Assembly (NCBI GenBank): GCA_030159075.1
Contig: BROG01000073.1
Coordinates: forward strand, 1,242,501-1,306,500
Length of the DNA: 64,000 bases
From: Atrina japonica
Lineage: Eukaryota; Mollusca; Bivalvia; Pterioida; Pinnidae
Direction: 5' to 3'
In this document: positions 1 to 12,922 of the stretch, one piece after another
Layout of the letters: the number at the start of each line of letters is the position of its first letter
Numbering within the stretch: the stretch's first letter is position 1
Notes under the pieces: model-generated
Seen by the model: the letters and a program-made list of their open reading frames with translations, nothing else
Databases searched by the model: none
What the model was told of the DNA's origin: nothing
Position numbers and translations under genes: made by a program

Positions 1-727
1 TCACAATAAGTTATGACATCATCACATTAGATATATACTATTTCGAGAATATGTAACTTTATTTTATATCTATTTTCAAGGTATTTATTTATTTAATGAT
101 TCTTAACATCCTGAATAAAACAAGTGACCATACTATCAGATTCTTGACTGTGCAATTAGTAATAAGTATCAAACGATAGAAAACAAGGTAGTAGTTTGAA
201 TCATTCGAGAGACTACGGTATAACATGTGAGTCATTGTATTCATTTTATTTCACGTTATCGTACGATCCAAACTTTGTCCTTTGTAAAGGGCATTCTTAG
301 CCAACATCTATATCTAACAGAAGAGAAAAAAAATAACTTAATTTCGAAACGTTTCGATTAAATATTATGAAATTTGTAAAACTCGTCATATCTATGGCAC
401 GCCAGAATCGCATTAATGAGTTAAACCTAGTTGGTTTCAGATAAACTTTTCCCGGAGAAAAAACTAAGTTTAACTGAAACAAAAACAGGTTTAACTACTG
501 TTTCCATGGCAACTACAGCCTTTTTGTAATAAAAATAATCTCACAATACAATGTATATTTTTATCAAGCATTTATTCAAAGTGTTTGTACAAATCAGGAA
601 CACAGTAATGTTTTGTTTATCAAAAAATTGTACAATCTAGAAAGTTATTTTGCTTGTTTTATTTTGATCAATTTCACGATTTTACTTCTTATTGTTTTTT
701 TGTTTTGTTTTGATTGGGTGTGTTATG
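1..727. other. No gene seen
   Basis: AT-rich unique-looking DNA. Only short chance ORFs are present, with no domain, splice pattern or repeat that I recognise. Confidence 0.6.
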
Positions 728-822
728 CTAATTGGGGCACTGACTCCTTCCGAACATCTGGTCCCAATACCTTTCGGATTCGCAATTGTTCTTCGTGTTG
801 AGATTGTTTTAATATCTAATAT
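728..822 (+). repeat. Dispersed repeat shared with 25621-25716
   Basis: About 95 bp resembles 25621-25716 at roughly three quarters of positions by eye, including the shared run ATTCGCAATTGTTCTTC. The second copy lies inside a PLE insertion, so this may be a fragment of a PLE-associated sequence. The reading frame LTPxxHLxxxPxxFAIVLxVE is open in both copies, but no protein family is recognised. Confidence 0.5.
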
Positions 823-1921
823 GTCGAATAGTTTCGGATATCCATTAGTGTTTTTTCTTCATTATACTTTGATCTACCTGAATCAATCTTTCTTTGAAAA
901 ATATACAATAACATACCCTGACTCATTATTCTGAAATGTATCTTACATGCTACCAGCGAAGTATACTAGCGACGACGTCAACAAAGGCTAAACGAAATGA
1001 TTGTTTCCTTTTTGTTCCAGTATCTGTTTTGGTGTCTTTCAAGACACACGCGTCAGAATAAAGTAGAACTTCCACTATTTCTCAAGCAATGAAGCTATCT
1101 ATGAGTATATACTAAAAAGTGTAATGATAGAGAACGGTTTTATGATCACACGTACATATTTGTTAACAAAAACCCCATGATTCTTTCAAAAGAATATGCA
1201 AGTTTCTGGAATGCGTTTACACGCATCTACATGCATTTCTCTAGAAATGTAAAACTAATTATTTTGTTTTCCCCCCCCCCAAATCAATGTAAACAGTTTG
1301 ATATATTTATGTAGGCACATTTATTCATAACTAGAAACCCATTACGCCTGTTATAACCAATTTTATGATTGTGCTTCAAATACTGAATAGAAACAAACAT
1401 GTACATATGAAAGCGCCCTTGTTTTTATGTTGAGATTCAGTGAACACGATATTAATATAGTATCATTAATGTTATTATCCTTGGATTATGTTTCTGTGGG
1501 TGTTATATATTTTAATGAGAATTCTAGGTGTGGATTACTTGTTCTGTATGTTTTGAAACTGTCATCTGCATCTAATTACCATGTCTTTTGATGTGAAATC
1601 TTGAAATGAAATCAAAATGGTTGTACAGGTTTTATAGTCATCGAAGCCAAGCGTGCTTCAGGCATCAGTTAAATGTTGCGACATTTTTAAATTGTTCATT
1701 ATCTCTAACGATAGAAACAGATAATTAGATGAACGATGTGATTCATTCAATTGTTGCTGGCTGCTATTAAAGTATACACGTTATGATATTGACATTGTAA
1801 AATGCTTTAAAGGCTTATAAATAACTGATAATTAGGACTTTATTTACATCACGAATGTTTGTTTACGCGAAATATAATTAAAGTCATACACTGCGACATG
1901 ACTTACCACTCCAAAAAAAAA
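823..1921. other. No gene seen
   Basis: AT-rich sequence with a C homopolymer at 1271-1280. No coding or RNA gene signal was found. Confidence 0.55.

Positions 1922-1976
<55 letters not shown>
1922..1976. repeat. (CA)n microsatellite
   Basis: Uninterrupted CA dinucleotides after a short A run. Confidence 0.98.
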
Positions 1977-1980
<4 letters not shown>

Positions 1981-2034
1981 ACACTGAAGATACCTGCAGG
2001 AAACAGTTAATATATATTTGAAATCGAATACATG

Positions 2035-2150
2035 TTAAAATCCTACAGATACTACAGTATAAAGCTTCAATATATCCAAGATACATATACAAATCTGGTG
2101 AAAATTGGACAAACAAGGAACTCTGAAAAGCAGAGGTGGGATGTCAAATA
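2035..2150 (+). mobile_element. Diverged PLE 3' unit fragment
   Basis: This matches the start of the repeat unit at 17403: CAGATACTACAGTATAAA, then a GATACATATACAAATC-like stretch, then TTGGACAAACAAGGAACTCTG and AGAGGTGGGAT. It is one of many solo copies of the PLE 3' end and is more diverged than those at 8.3 and 17.4 kb. Confidence 0.65.
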
Positions 2151-2474
2151 CAAAGGTCAAACTCTCACGTATTATCTTAATTGTAAACAGCTTTGTTCAA
2201 ATCATGCCGGTCATATTTAAATACAAATATCCTGTGATGTTCACCTTCATGCTTTTTTCTTCAAATTCTATCTCTTATTTTACCATAAATGATGCTTTGC
2301 TCGTCTGAACGTTTAAAAACTATTTGATTGTGAACATTTCTGATGAACTAAAGTATGACAATGCATCATAGAGGCACTGAAGAGTTCTGGTTTTTGTTAA
2401 GTATTTTAAAGTATCTGAAATGTTCGGTAGCCAGTGAGCATATTAGGGCCACCTTAATTTCTTTCATTTCTCAT
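2151..2474. other. No gene seen
   Basis: AT-rich and not assignable. The short ORF here begins in the PLE fragment and has no support. Confidence 0.5.
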
Positions 2475-2690
2475 TTTACCAACTTTAAAGTTGGCTGTTC
2501 CAATTTTTTTTCTTGGAATATGTAACTTTTAATTTGGCTTTTCCAACTTTTTTCTTGGAATTTCCAACTTTTAATTTGGCTTTTCCAACTTTTTTCTTGG
2601 AATTTCAAACTTTTTCTCGTTTTGCCAACTTTAAAGTTGTCCTTTCCAACTTTTTTCTTGGCCTTTCCAACTTTGTTAAATCTTAGGCAT
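2475..2690. repeat. Minisatellite, ~42-bp unit
   Basis: Alternating TTCCAACTTTTTTCTTGGAA and TTCCAACTTTTAATTTGGC segments give about five imperfect copies. AACTTTAAAGTTGG-type inverted halves occur at both ends. An A-rich run follows at 2697-2735. Confidence 0.8.
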
Positions 2691-2739
2691 TCCTATAAAA
2701 AAAAAACAAAAAAAACAAAAACAAAAACAAAAACAATAT

Positions 2740-3145
2740 GTATCTGTTTGTATTACACAAAGAAGCAATGGAGCATTCAGCTTATGTCTGCTAAATTATT
2801 TTTATAACGTAGTATTCATTTTTAGGACACTGTGTAAAATTTTATGATACAGTACAATTACTGATTAGTAATCAGGCGATTCCTCGCTATAATGATGCAA
2901 TTAAAAGAAAAAGGATGACACATCGACTACATTGAAACTACCCCGAGAGAATATGGTAGTGACTCATATTGCTAGAAATAGGGCATATATTTGCTGAATT
3001 GTAGCAATGATACAAATGAAATTAAATATTTGGCACATAATGAATTATTTAACACCGTAATTTTATAAATATATGCATTTTAAGTTTCTGGTCGAAATGA
3101 TTTTTAAATTTTATGTCGCTCAAAACGTTATATAACCTCAGGGGA
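2740..3145. other. No gene seen
   Basis: AT-rich, with no recognisable feature. Confidence 0.5.
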
Positions 3146-3212
3146 CGATTTTTACAAGTTTCTACCTATATCCTGGACATCCTAAAGATTTATACTTTGG
3201 TATCTGAGATTT
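3146..3212 (-). mobile_element. Solo PLE 3' terminus
   Basis: The sequence includes TATCCTGGACATCCTAAAGA and TTTATACTTTGGTATCTGAG. This is the reverse complement of the unit terminus seen at 8353 and 17403. Only the last ~65 bp of the unit are present. Confidence 0.7.
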
Positions 3213-4027
3213 TTAAATATGTTTGATAACCTACTTCCCTCGCTTCTAGTACACAAAATTATTTCCTTGGATGATCATGTTATACGTGGAGATGTTTGGC
3301 AATAAACTGTTTGTCACTGCTTCAGTTCAAATCTGGTTGTTGACCTGGAATGTTGGCGAAAAAGATACTGAGTTTTAGTAATAGTCCTAATAGTTTAATT
3401 GAGGGTTAATTTCACCCTCATATCTAAGATTGACTGATACGGACAAATACGTCAGTGAGTGTGTATCCTGATATAAATAATGAAAGAAAATAAATGCTAG
3501 GAATGCTTTTATAATTTTCTGAAATTTTGAATTACACTACTTGCAATACATATGGTTAATATATGGAAATATTAAAAGTAGTATTCTTTTGACCTTTTGT
3601 AATTTTGACCGACATCATGATATATTATACTTCTAATATTACCTAAATGTTACATAGATGTGTAGTCTAATGTCTATCTTATAAATACTATTTAACCTTT
3701 ATCAGATAAAAAGGAAACTTAGAGAGACTTTGTGTATTGATTCCATAAGGTTTTTATTTAATTTCTTGAAGTCAAAGACCTTTTAACGTCAACGTTCCTG
3801 TGTATAAATGTTTAATTAAACTTTATATGTGAAAGATATGTATGCATTTCGCTTAACGTATTATCTTGAAACATCCGTTTTACCATGAAGTACCAAATTA
3901 AGATAAAGTAGGTTATAAATGGTCAGGTCCTTAACCAGATATTGCAATTAGTGGCATACTAAACACATCCGGGGTATCTCCTTATTTTATATTAAGATCC
4001 AGGAGTATATGATTAAACAAATGGTCA
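3213..4027. other. No gene seen
   Basis: AT-rich intergenic sequence. No ORF, RNA or repeat was recognised. Confidence 0.5.
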
Positions 4028-4215
4028 AAGATAGCTTTCAGTGACTTACCTATATCTTCAATAGCTTTCAGTGACTTACTATATTTTAGATAGTTTCGAT
4101 GTTTTACCTGTACCCTAGATAGCTTTCAGTGACTTAGCTGTATCTTAGAAAACTTTCAATGACTTAACTGTAACGTAAATTGCTTTCAGTGACTTACACT
4201 TTCAATAACCTAACT
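4028..4215. repeat. Minisatellite, ~35-bp unit
   Basis: Five or six degenerate copies of a unit built around TAGCTTTCAGTGACTTAC followed by a TATCTTA-like spacer. Confidence 0.8.
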
Positions 4216-6378
4216 GCTCATTTACCACAGGTCAAGTTTGGATTGATCAATACTGGATCGTCCACTGGTTATGGCAGAGAATAGTATCAGTATTCAAGTC
4301 ACAAACTACACATTTTACATACACAGTCCAGTACCCTGTTTATCATAATGTCAATTTGATTCAAATATATACTTAAAAATGGTACTAAACGTCTTAAACG
4401 TTGTTATTGTTAGGTTAAAGACTACCTTAGTACCATGAAATGGTTGAAAATTGAGTTATGAATAACGAAAAGAACTTCTTGATTTCCAGTATTGATACGT
4501 AATAATGATTTGAACACATTTGCATGATGCCATAATACTGGTTCCTTTTATTCCTAAAATCAATCAAACACTGAGAACGAATCTACAGAACCAGATCAGT
4601 CTAGATAATGTCACAATAGATATATATAGTACTTTAATTATTTAAAAATCCATAATGAAAGTTTTAAATATTAAGTTGTTTAAATCAGTTTAATTCTATA
4701 CATTGTAGATTTATTAATAAATTTTCAACATAACTCATATACTTTTACCCTTTCTTCACCAGATAAGATCACATGGTCACACAGCTGGGTGTATTACGTC
4801 AAATACCTTTTTGTCTTCTTCCGAGCCGTCGCTTGTTGTTACAAGACGAGACATAATTCAACCGATGTAACCGGTACCAAACAAAACTAATTGATATATC
4901 CGGAAATACACATTTAAGGTAACGAATTAAGTATAATATGCACTCTTAATAGGTTTAACTGACACTAAAGAAACGAATTTCAGAACTTCCGGTGGTTAAA
5001 ACAAAGAGTTCAAGAAGTGCACGGACCGGGTGTATACAGACTAATCGAAATTGTTTTTATAAATAGCCAACTATTTCAGGTTTATATTTCCTGCTGTTTA
5101 TTACGGTGTTGAAAAGTATATATTTACGTAATATGTATTATGAGCAGATGCTATTAAATCCGTCAAATAGCTGTAATGAGTCTCTTGCAAAATGCCATTT
5201 GTATCTTATATCTATATTGAAGTTATCAAGGTGCATTTCCATTTGATTTGTAGATAAAGAGTTATGAGTTTCTATTGAATATGCAAATAATGGAAGAGAA
5301 TATCTCAGTTAATTTTCACACACACGTTTGCTGACGTATAGTCCGTTTGCTCTTCATTAAACCTGGGGTTTTTTTAAATTTCTGAAATTCCACTGAATCA
5401 TCAAATTTAAATTTTACAGCAATGTTTTAATTTTACCATACATAACGGAATTGTGAATATGCAAATATTTGGTTTGCTACAAAACTTTTACCAATTTACT
5501 GCAATACAAAATTTTGTAAAAGTTTGTGTCGGTAAATGTTCACTCTCTGTATATAGCATTCTCTCCCTGTCTGTCCCTTTCCCTTTATCTGTCAATCTTC
5601 TTTTTTCTCGCTCTCTCCTGGAACGATTTTATTCGCTTATAGTCAATTCCAAACTTTTGAATTTGAATACCCTGATAATAATTCAATTGTCAACTTCAAT
5701 CCGGTTTATTCTTCTGCAAATCAATTTTAATAAAAATGATAATTACGTCGAAATAGAAACATAAATAATCTAATGATGACAGGTATGAAAGGAAATTTAA
5801 CTTTCTCGTAACTCATTTCTATTTATATCCCAATAATTCAAACACTGAATAACATATTTTTAACATAATACCAAAATGTACAGATACATCGACCTTATCC
5901 AGAATTTCTCTTCGAGGAAATACATTAAATTTTGATATTTTTAACGTCCTGTTCAAGACAAATTTGAATGAAACTGCCTTTAAATGATGAATAAGAAGGA
6001 TATTGACCAATGTATTACACGTCCTACTTTACAGTCCACATGCTTTGTTGGTTACCGAAGGATTTAAGTTATCAACAAGTTTATGTCATCCTGGTCTTAT
6101 ACAGGATGTCGACATTACTGGGATTAAAGTTATACTAGGTAAGTAGGTTGGAAGTCATAAAAAAAAACTAAAATTGAACCAAATATTTATTAGATTCAAG
6201 GGGTCGATATACGTTTCCGTAGCCTAGTAACAGAATATCTCTGATATCATATATACATTCACTTATATATACAAGGAATGGGCAGAAACAATTTTAAATA
6301 ATCGATGTTGTAGAAAAAACCTTTTCTCTCAATCTATTTTTGGATTTCACGAAATGAGCATTGGAATACAATGAACGA

Positions 6379-6381
<3 letters not shown>
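4216..6381. other. No gene seen
   Basis: About 2.2 kb of AT-rich DNA. Short ORFs at 5453-5764 (+) and 5819-6010 (-) show no domain, signal or splice support and are taken as chance. Confidence 0.5.

Positions 6382-6461
<80 letters not shown>
6382..6461. repeat. (TA)n microsatellite
   Basis: Uninterrupted TA dinucleotides. Confidence 0.98.
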
Positions 6462-6463
<2 letters not shown>

Positions 6464-7725
6464 AACCTTCTTTTTGAAAATCTGATATCGTCTATTACTA
6501 GTAGTTTTCCAAATAATTAACTATATATGTCATACTTTAATTAGTCATTAGTAAACATACATTTGTAATTTATGCAATTATTTTTTCACAAATTTCAACT
6601 AATTTATACAAAATTTTATCAGCTATATTATCCGCATTATCTCTTGGTAGAGTCATTGAATTCGCCCTGATTACCGAATTGATTTTCTCGATAAGAATAA
6701 CTTATTATACGAGGGTTTTTTAAAATTAATATATGGGGCAGTGACCAGTGTTTCCCATTTTCTCAAAGTTTCCACGTTAAACTGGAACTTTAAATATCAT
6801 GACAGTTGGAGATCGGATTATGTTAGTGTGACTTGATGTCATCCGGTATAGGACGTCGACATTTGGCGGGCTGTAAACGATCTAACTCTCATATGGGCGT
6901 TAAATCTTAAGAAAACTTTAATAGTGTTTCCAGTAGGTGATCAAATAAAATGCAATCGTAAAATTATCTTTTCAGCCTTATGTCACCATTTTCATGTCAA
7001 GATCAGTAAGTATGTCACTAAAGTGATACGTTCAGCTGTTTTATGATTTACCTATATTTCAACAAATTCCTAAATCACTAATGTTTTAGTTTCTGAATTA
7101 AGGTTACTTACTTATTTCATGTCTGGTACGCAATGGCAATGAACTTTTAGTTATTATATTGGTCGAGGAAATATATCTTTTGTTTCATGTCATAAAACAT
7201 AAACTCTATTCTTCTTGAGATCTTTGTATAAACAACTGACAAATATGGATTATTTCCCTTTATATTGTGTAACCATATGTTTTACTGACTGTATGGCTAA
7301 GAATAAATTTGTAACTTACAGCATAACTGAGTTTCCTTTTCGACTAGACCTGTATCAAACCATGAGCTTAAATAAAACTTTGATTTATTAATGTATAACC
7401 TTATACATTTTGTAAACATCACAAAGCATTATTCTGACGTATAATATAAAGTGATAATAGCTATGCAACCTAATTTTAATTGAATTTTATATAAGATATG
7501 GTCAACAATTACGCATCGAACACATCGCATAACATAACATATTTTGGTAGAATTTATGAAAGCTAAGCAAATGGTATTTTATATCGTTTGTGCGTGGATA
7601 CACAAAAAAGATCTGGTTTATATATACCGCATTTAGTAAGATAAAGAAACTACTACATTTAATCATCTGGAGAGCAATGCCTCGGAATTAAAGACAATAT
7701 TTATGGATGTGACTCTTGCCGTTTT
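6462..7725. other. No gene seen
   Basis: AT-rich, with nothing recognisable. Confidence 0.5.
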
Positions 7726-7857
7726 TCCATTGTAAATTGCTCTGTGTTGGCATTAGTTTGAACTTCATGGTCACAACTAAAATTTAAATATTCTCCCTCT
7801 TGTCTGTTTGAAGAGTGGGACGTTAAACAACAATAAAACAAACAAACAAACAAAAGC
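7726..7857 (+). mobile_element. SINE 3' end with CAAA tail
   Basis: GTGGGACGTTAAACAACAAT is followed by AAAACAAACAAACAAACAAA. This terminal motif plus tail is what I recall from abundant mollusc SINEs. The 5' limit is a guess, as no tRNA-like head is visible. Confidence 0.55.
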
Positions 7858-8352
7858 CTATTTGAATTGGAAATTATTCCGTAAGTTTTCGAAATTACCC
7901 AGAATTTGAAGTTTACCTGTATTTATATAAAAAAGAAATTGGTAACTGGAATCAAAATTTTTTCTATATTAAATCCGTCAATTTTTTGACGCAACAATGA
8001 GACCGAGAATGAATATTTCTCAATTTTCGAAATAACTTAAAGTACTCGTAAGTCACCGGCACAAACTTAAATAGTGTAATTAAAGTCAGGTTTCATTGTG
8101 TTTAATTAGTCTATATTCTATCATCTGTTCGTTTGGAGCAAATTTACATAGCATATACTGATTACATTCTCTGTTAATTAAACTGTGAATTCTATCTTGT
8201 TCAAATATTTTTGTTTCTACACTTTGACCGGCGATAATCAGTGCATGTTAAATAATAGATGTGAACGGTTGTCTTTGGGAAAATGTAAAAAAAAACATAA
8301 TTTCTCTAAAAATGAATCGTTCATTTCAATTTACACATTTTATATATAAAAA
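7858..8352. other. No gene seen
   Basis: AT-rich, with nothing recognisable. Confidence 0.5.
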
Positions 8353-8681
8353 TCTCAGATACCAAAGTATAAATCAATAGAATGTCCAGAACATAGATAC
8401 AAATCCGGTAAAAATGGACATACACGGAACTCTGGAAACCAAGAGGTGGGATCAGGTGCCATGGAGGAGTAAACATCCCCTGTCGACCGGTAACACCCGC
8501 CGTGAGTCCACAGTCAAGTGAATAATGAAATAAGTGAGGAGTGTATCCTCACAATTGGTACGGACGTCTCAACAACCGGCAACGAAACTGCAACTCAACA
8601 TTTCACCTAGTGAAACGGAGTAATCGTAAACAAGACTATTATACCGACCGTAAAATTTGCGGAACGTTGACATTAAATTCG
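8353..8681 (+). mobile_element. Solo PLE 3' unit
   Basis: A near full-length copy of the unit at 17403-17720. It runs from CTCAGATACCAAAGTATAAA through AGAGGTGGGATCAGGTGCCA, ACCCGCCGTGAGTCCACAGT and GACGTCTCAACAACCGGCAA to CGGAACGTTGACATTAAA. No reverse-transcriptase coding follows; the copy runs straight into a TA microsatellite. In unit orientation the element's 3' end is the low-coordinate side. Confidence 0.85.
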
Positions 8682-8698
8682 GTATATATATATATATG

Positions 8699-8791
<93 letters not shown>
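8682..8791. repeat. (TA)n microsatellite at PLE break
   Basis: TA dinucleotides with a GTATATAAA interruption near 8698-8706. They start where the PLE unit stops. The minus-strand Tyr/Ile-repeat ORF here is only the microsatellite. Confidence 0.97.
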
Positions 8792-8794
<3 letters not shown>

Positions 8795-9253
8795 CTTTTC
8801 TTTTCATAAATGTCACTAAACATAAACATAGGAATTTGAGAAAATCTCTAATTCTGTCAGAACATTTTTATATACATGTATATGTTTTGTTATTTATGAT
8901 TTATACCCATACCATATACAAAAATTTGGATAAAACAAACACACATATACACAAATAACACAAATACCTCTCCTCAGAAATATGTATTATATGTACGTAT
9001 ATAAATTGCTATGTGTACTTTTGTTCGGGGAACTAGTTATACTAATATCAATATCACATACTTTGTGTATTTGCTGATAGGTTCTTCTTGCTATCACAGT
9101 TTTCGTTCATGACGCACGTAATAATTTGATCATGTGCAAGTTTCTCATGAAGTACATGGCATGAAAAGAAAGAGAGTCCTCATTACCAATGTTTCAATTA
9201 CCCAATGAAATAGTCGCTATTTTTAACAAAATTTAATATTTGGAAATATTTAT
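8792..9253. other. No gene seen
   Basis: AT-rich, with nothing recognisable. Confidence 0.5.
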
Positions 9254-9500
9254 CGAGTTTACTGTTGAATTTCATTTAGATTTTTATCTCGATGTCACTA
9301 TTCAAATATGTTTTCTTTACGTAATTCTTTTTAAAGATGCATACATATTGACCCTGATTGACAAATATTTGTATATATTTGAGTTTACTGTGTTTTTAAA
9401 TTCATTTCGATTTCATCTTGATATCACTATTCAAATATGTTTTTTGAAGGTAATTCGTTTTAAAGATGAATACATTATTAGTCTGATTTTCATAGATTAA
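9254..9500 (+). repeat. Tandem duplication of ~129 bp
   Basis: Two diverged copies share GAGTTTACTGT near the start, CACTATTCAAATATGTTTT in the middle and TTTTAAAGATG near the end. An 86-codon ORF spans both and translates to a duplicated hydrophobic stretch, FHLDxTIQICFLxVIxFKDxY. It has no family match that I know, and open frame across an AT-rich duplication is weak evidence of coding. Confidence 0.65.
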
Positions 9501-9784
9501 GGTATTGATGCACTGTACGTAATCTGGTGTTAAGCTTCATTTACCGTAGTTATGAGCTGATATTAAGAAATATCCATACGTAAAACGTATCAGTTACACA
9601 GTATTAACTATACGTTTTCTTTTATAAGTGAATGTGTTATTTGTAAACAACACACAAAAACCATGGTATATTGAACGTCTTATGTATAAACAAAAAGATA
9701 TAAACAGTGAAAATTTGTTCCCATATTAAAATTTGATATTTACTATCCTTTACTGACTGACTGGTTTGTTTATATAACGCGCAT
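9501..9784. other. No gene seen
   Basis: Nothing recognisable. Confidence 0.5.
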
Positions 9785-10147
9785 GTGCATACGGTATAAC
9801 GTAAAAGATATACTGTGAGTACAGCATCATGTAAAACATGTACTGTGCATAGGGCATAATGTAAAATATGTGATGTGCATACTGCATAATGTAAAAGATA
9901 TACAGTTGTAAAAGATATACCGTGCATATGACATAATGCAAAAGGTATACTGTGCATATGGTATAATGTAACAGATATACTGTGAACATGGCATGATGTA
10001 AAAGATATACTGTGCATACGGCATAATGTAAAATATATACTCTACATACGGCATAATGTAAAATATATACTGTGCATACCGAATAATGTTAAAGATCTAC
10101 TGTGCACATGACGTAGAGCAAAAGATGTAATGCGCATACGACACATT
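9785..10147. repeat. Minisatellite, 30-bp unit
   Basis: About twelve imperfect copies of GCATAATGTAAAAGATATAC plus TGTGCATACG. The 30-bp period is a multiple of three, so several frames stay open (His/Ser/Phe-repeat ORFs on the minus strand). These are by-products of the array. Confidence 0.9.
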
Positions 10148-10249
10148 GTGCAGGGTATACACATACTATACAACTTAAAATATTTGGTGTTTTTTAAGAG
10201 GCTTGCGTAAACTTGGGACATTTTGCCAGATATATGTGGATGCACGCCA

Positions 10250-10860
10250 AAAGGGAACATAACAACAATGCGGAGAAGAAGGAAAAAGAATAACAATGAA
10301 ACTGAGAGAGGAAGGAGACACAATCCAAAACAACAGCAACAGAGCAAATAAGAACAAAAACGGAATATTGAAGAAAAAATAACAGCAAAAAGTAAATACC
10401 AATAAAAAGAGGGATAGAAAGGGAAAGCAAATAAGAACAGCAACAGGGCAAATAAAAAAAATGAGAGAGAAGGAAAAATAATCATAACAGCAACAGACCA
10501 AATAATAAAAAAGGATAGGTGGGCATAAAAATAACAACAGCAACAGACCAAATAATAAAAACGGATAGGTGGGCAAAGAAATAACAACAGCAACAGACCA
10601 AATAACAAGAAAAATGGGGAAAATCGGGAAAAGAAATGAACACAACAGCAACAGGACAAAGAGCAACATAAAGGGTTGTAGAGGGAAAAGAAATCAAAAC
10701 AACAAGAAGAATTACAGCACAGAGCAAATAACAACTAAAAGGTAGATGAGGAAAAAACCAGAAGAACAGCATCAATAACAGCTACAGAACAAACAACAAC
10801 AACAACAAAAATGGGAGATGGGCGAAATTAAACCAACTCCACAGCAACAGAACTAGTAAC
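10250..10860. repeat. T-poor region with ~57-bp imperfect repeats
   Basis: The + strand is nearly free of T and full of A, with AACAGCAACAG recurring about every 50-60 bp, often followed by ACCAAATAA and GGATAGGTGGGC. The minus strand therefore gives long Cys/Phe/Leu-rich ORFs (up to 230 aa). I read them as composition artefacts. Confidence 0.75.
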
Positions 10861-11570
10861 TATATAAAACAAATGTAATTGGGATAAAACAGAAAAATCT
10901 AACACAATTCAATCACTTTAAAAGAATAAACAAAGCAAAATCAATAATAGATGAATGATAAAAGCCATCCAAACATGCAAAATGATTAAGAGCTGGATTG
11001 CATAGCTGAGCTACGATTCAATGCAAATATACGGCAAAAATTAAGATACCTATCGTATGACGCAAACACGTAACATAACTTTGAAAAATGTGGGTGACTT
11101 TGTTTATATCCATTAATATCATCTATCTACTTCAGAATACAAATACACTTTTCCATGATACAAAAAATATTTTGATAGAGATTATATAATTTTTCAATAA
11201 ACGATATAAACGGACTATGAACAAAAATATGGTCTATTAATTACGTAGGCTCTTAACAAATACGTATAATATCCGGGTACGATAGCGTGCTTACACTCTA
11301 TTCAATTTACGCGGATTCCATCATTCGATTTGAAAGAGCAATATGTAAGATGGTACGGCGGTTGCTGGGTCAGACACGTGGGTTTTCTTTGCATAGTACT
11401 CCGGTTTCTTTCAAAGCTATATATTTCATCAGACAGAAATTAAAATGAAAAAAGACATTAATTTTTTGTAGACCTTTTTGTTGGTTGCTATAGAAACTTA
11501 CTACGCATACGCCCACTTTCACACGTTAATCAGCAGACATGCATATCTATAATGATAATAAAAAGAAAAG
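10861..11570. other. No gene seen
   Basis: AT-rich, with nothing recognisable. Confidence 0.5.
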
Positions 11571-11716
<146 letters not shown>

Positions 11717-12770
11717 CATTATAAAAGTCATATTATTTACAAATATATTAATAATACGTAGATGGGATTCAGAAAATCTATACATTACAATTACACGGAG
11801 TGGTGTCAACAAAACTAAAGCTTTTGTAAATGCCATAAATCTATGCATATATTTATTGATAATAAAGCAAATGAAAAGAATGTATTTTCTTTTAAAATGC
11901 ACTAAAATCAAGTACAAACGAACTATAAAGTGCCAGTGTTGACGATCAGGTACAGTAAAAATGTTTAAAAATGACAAAATTATAAAATTCTGATCAAAAC
12001 ATATTTGAAATAGAATTAGAAATATTACCCTAAAAATAGAAAACGGAACAAATAGATATCCACATTCTCATTTGTTTTATACTAAGGTTAAATTTGATCC
12101 CCTACACTGATTTAATGTTTTAAATATTGAAATAGAAAATCAACCCAATGTTAGAAAGATTTGTATTGGGTCGATATACGCATTGGGCCATGTAATATAT
12201 TCCAGTTTTAGGCATTATTTGTAATTAAATCTCCTAGTGGAAGTTGAGGAATGTATTGTTTTTGTGCTTTACCACCTTTGTCGTCAGTGAAAGTTTAAGT
12301 ACAATACTGAAAATATTATCAAGATGAATTTGAGTTTTCTGGCTATAAGTGTACGTATTGAGTAAGCTATTTCAGTATATATTATGGTTCTCTATCATAT
12401 TCTATAACTGTATTGACACGAACATTTAGGAATTTTGTTACATTTTCTGGGGTTTTTTTAATTTTGACTTATGAAAATTCACAATGATTAACCACTTTTA
12501 CAGTCTGTTTATAGTTTCAATTATACAATGCCAATATTCCTGTGGTTTTATCTTCCCAAATTGATTTCATATGTCAATGTAGATTACCTAGGAATAATAA
12601 TATTCATTATCTATTTACTTTTATATTTGTTTTTTCAAATACTTTGGTATCTGAGATGTTTTATATTCTTTTATTTTGATTGGGTATCAAATGTAACGTA
12701 TTCTGATTGTATAATATTGGGGCAATTACCTGAAAACTCAGCACGACTACTTTCATCCAAAGAAACCTAT
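11717..12770. other. No gene seen
   Basis: AT-rich. A short TACTTTGGTATCTGAGAT match at 12640-12658 may be the last bases of another PLE terminus. Confidence 0.45.
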
Positions 12771-12922
12771 ATCAACTGTATAGATATATCAACTGTATAC
12801 ATATATCAACTGTATACATATATCAATTGTATACATATATCAACTGTATACATATATCAACTGTATACATATATCAACTGTATACATATATCAATTGTAT
12901 ACATATATCAACTGTATACATA
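12771..12922. repeat. Minisatellite, 17-bp unit
   Basis: About nine copies of ATATCAACTGTATACAT, nearly identical to one another, so the array is young. It extends the plus-strand ORF at 12528-12941, which I do not regard as a gene. Confidence 0.92.

Noticed and set aside
9240..9500. An 86-aa duplicated protein
   Set aside because: The frame is probably open by chance in an AT-rich tandem duplication; no signal or family recognised.
10042..10775. Cys/Phe/Leu-rich minus-strand proteins
   Set aside because: Produced by the T-poor plus strand and the 30-bp array; several overlapping frames are open at once.
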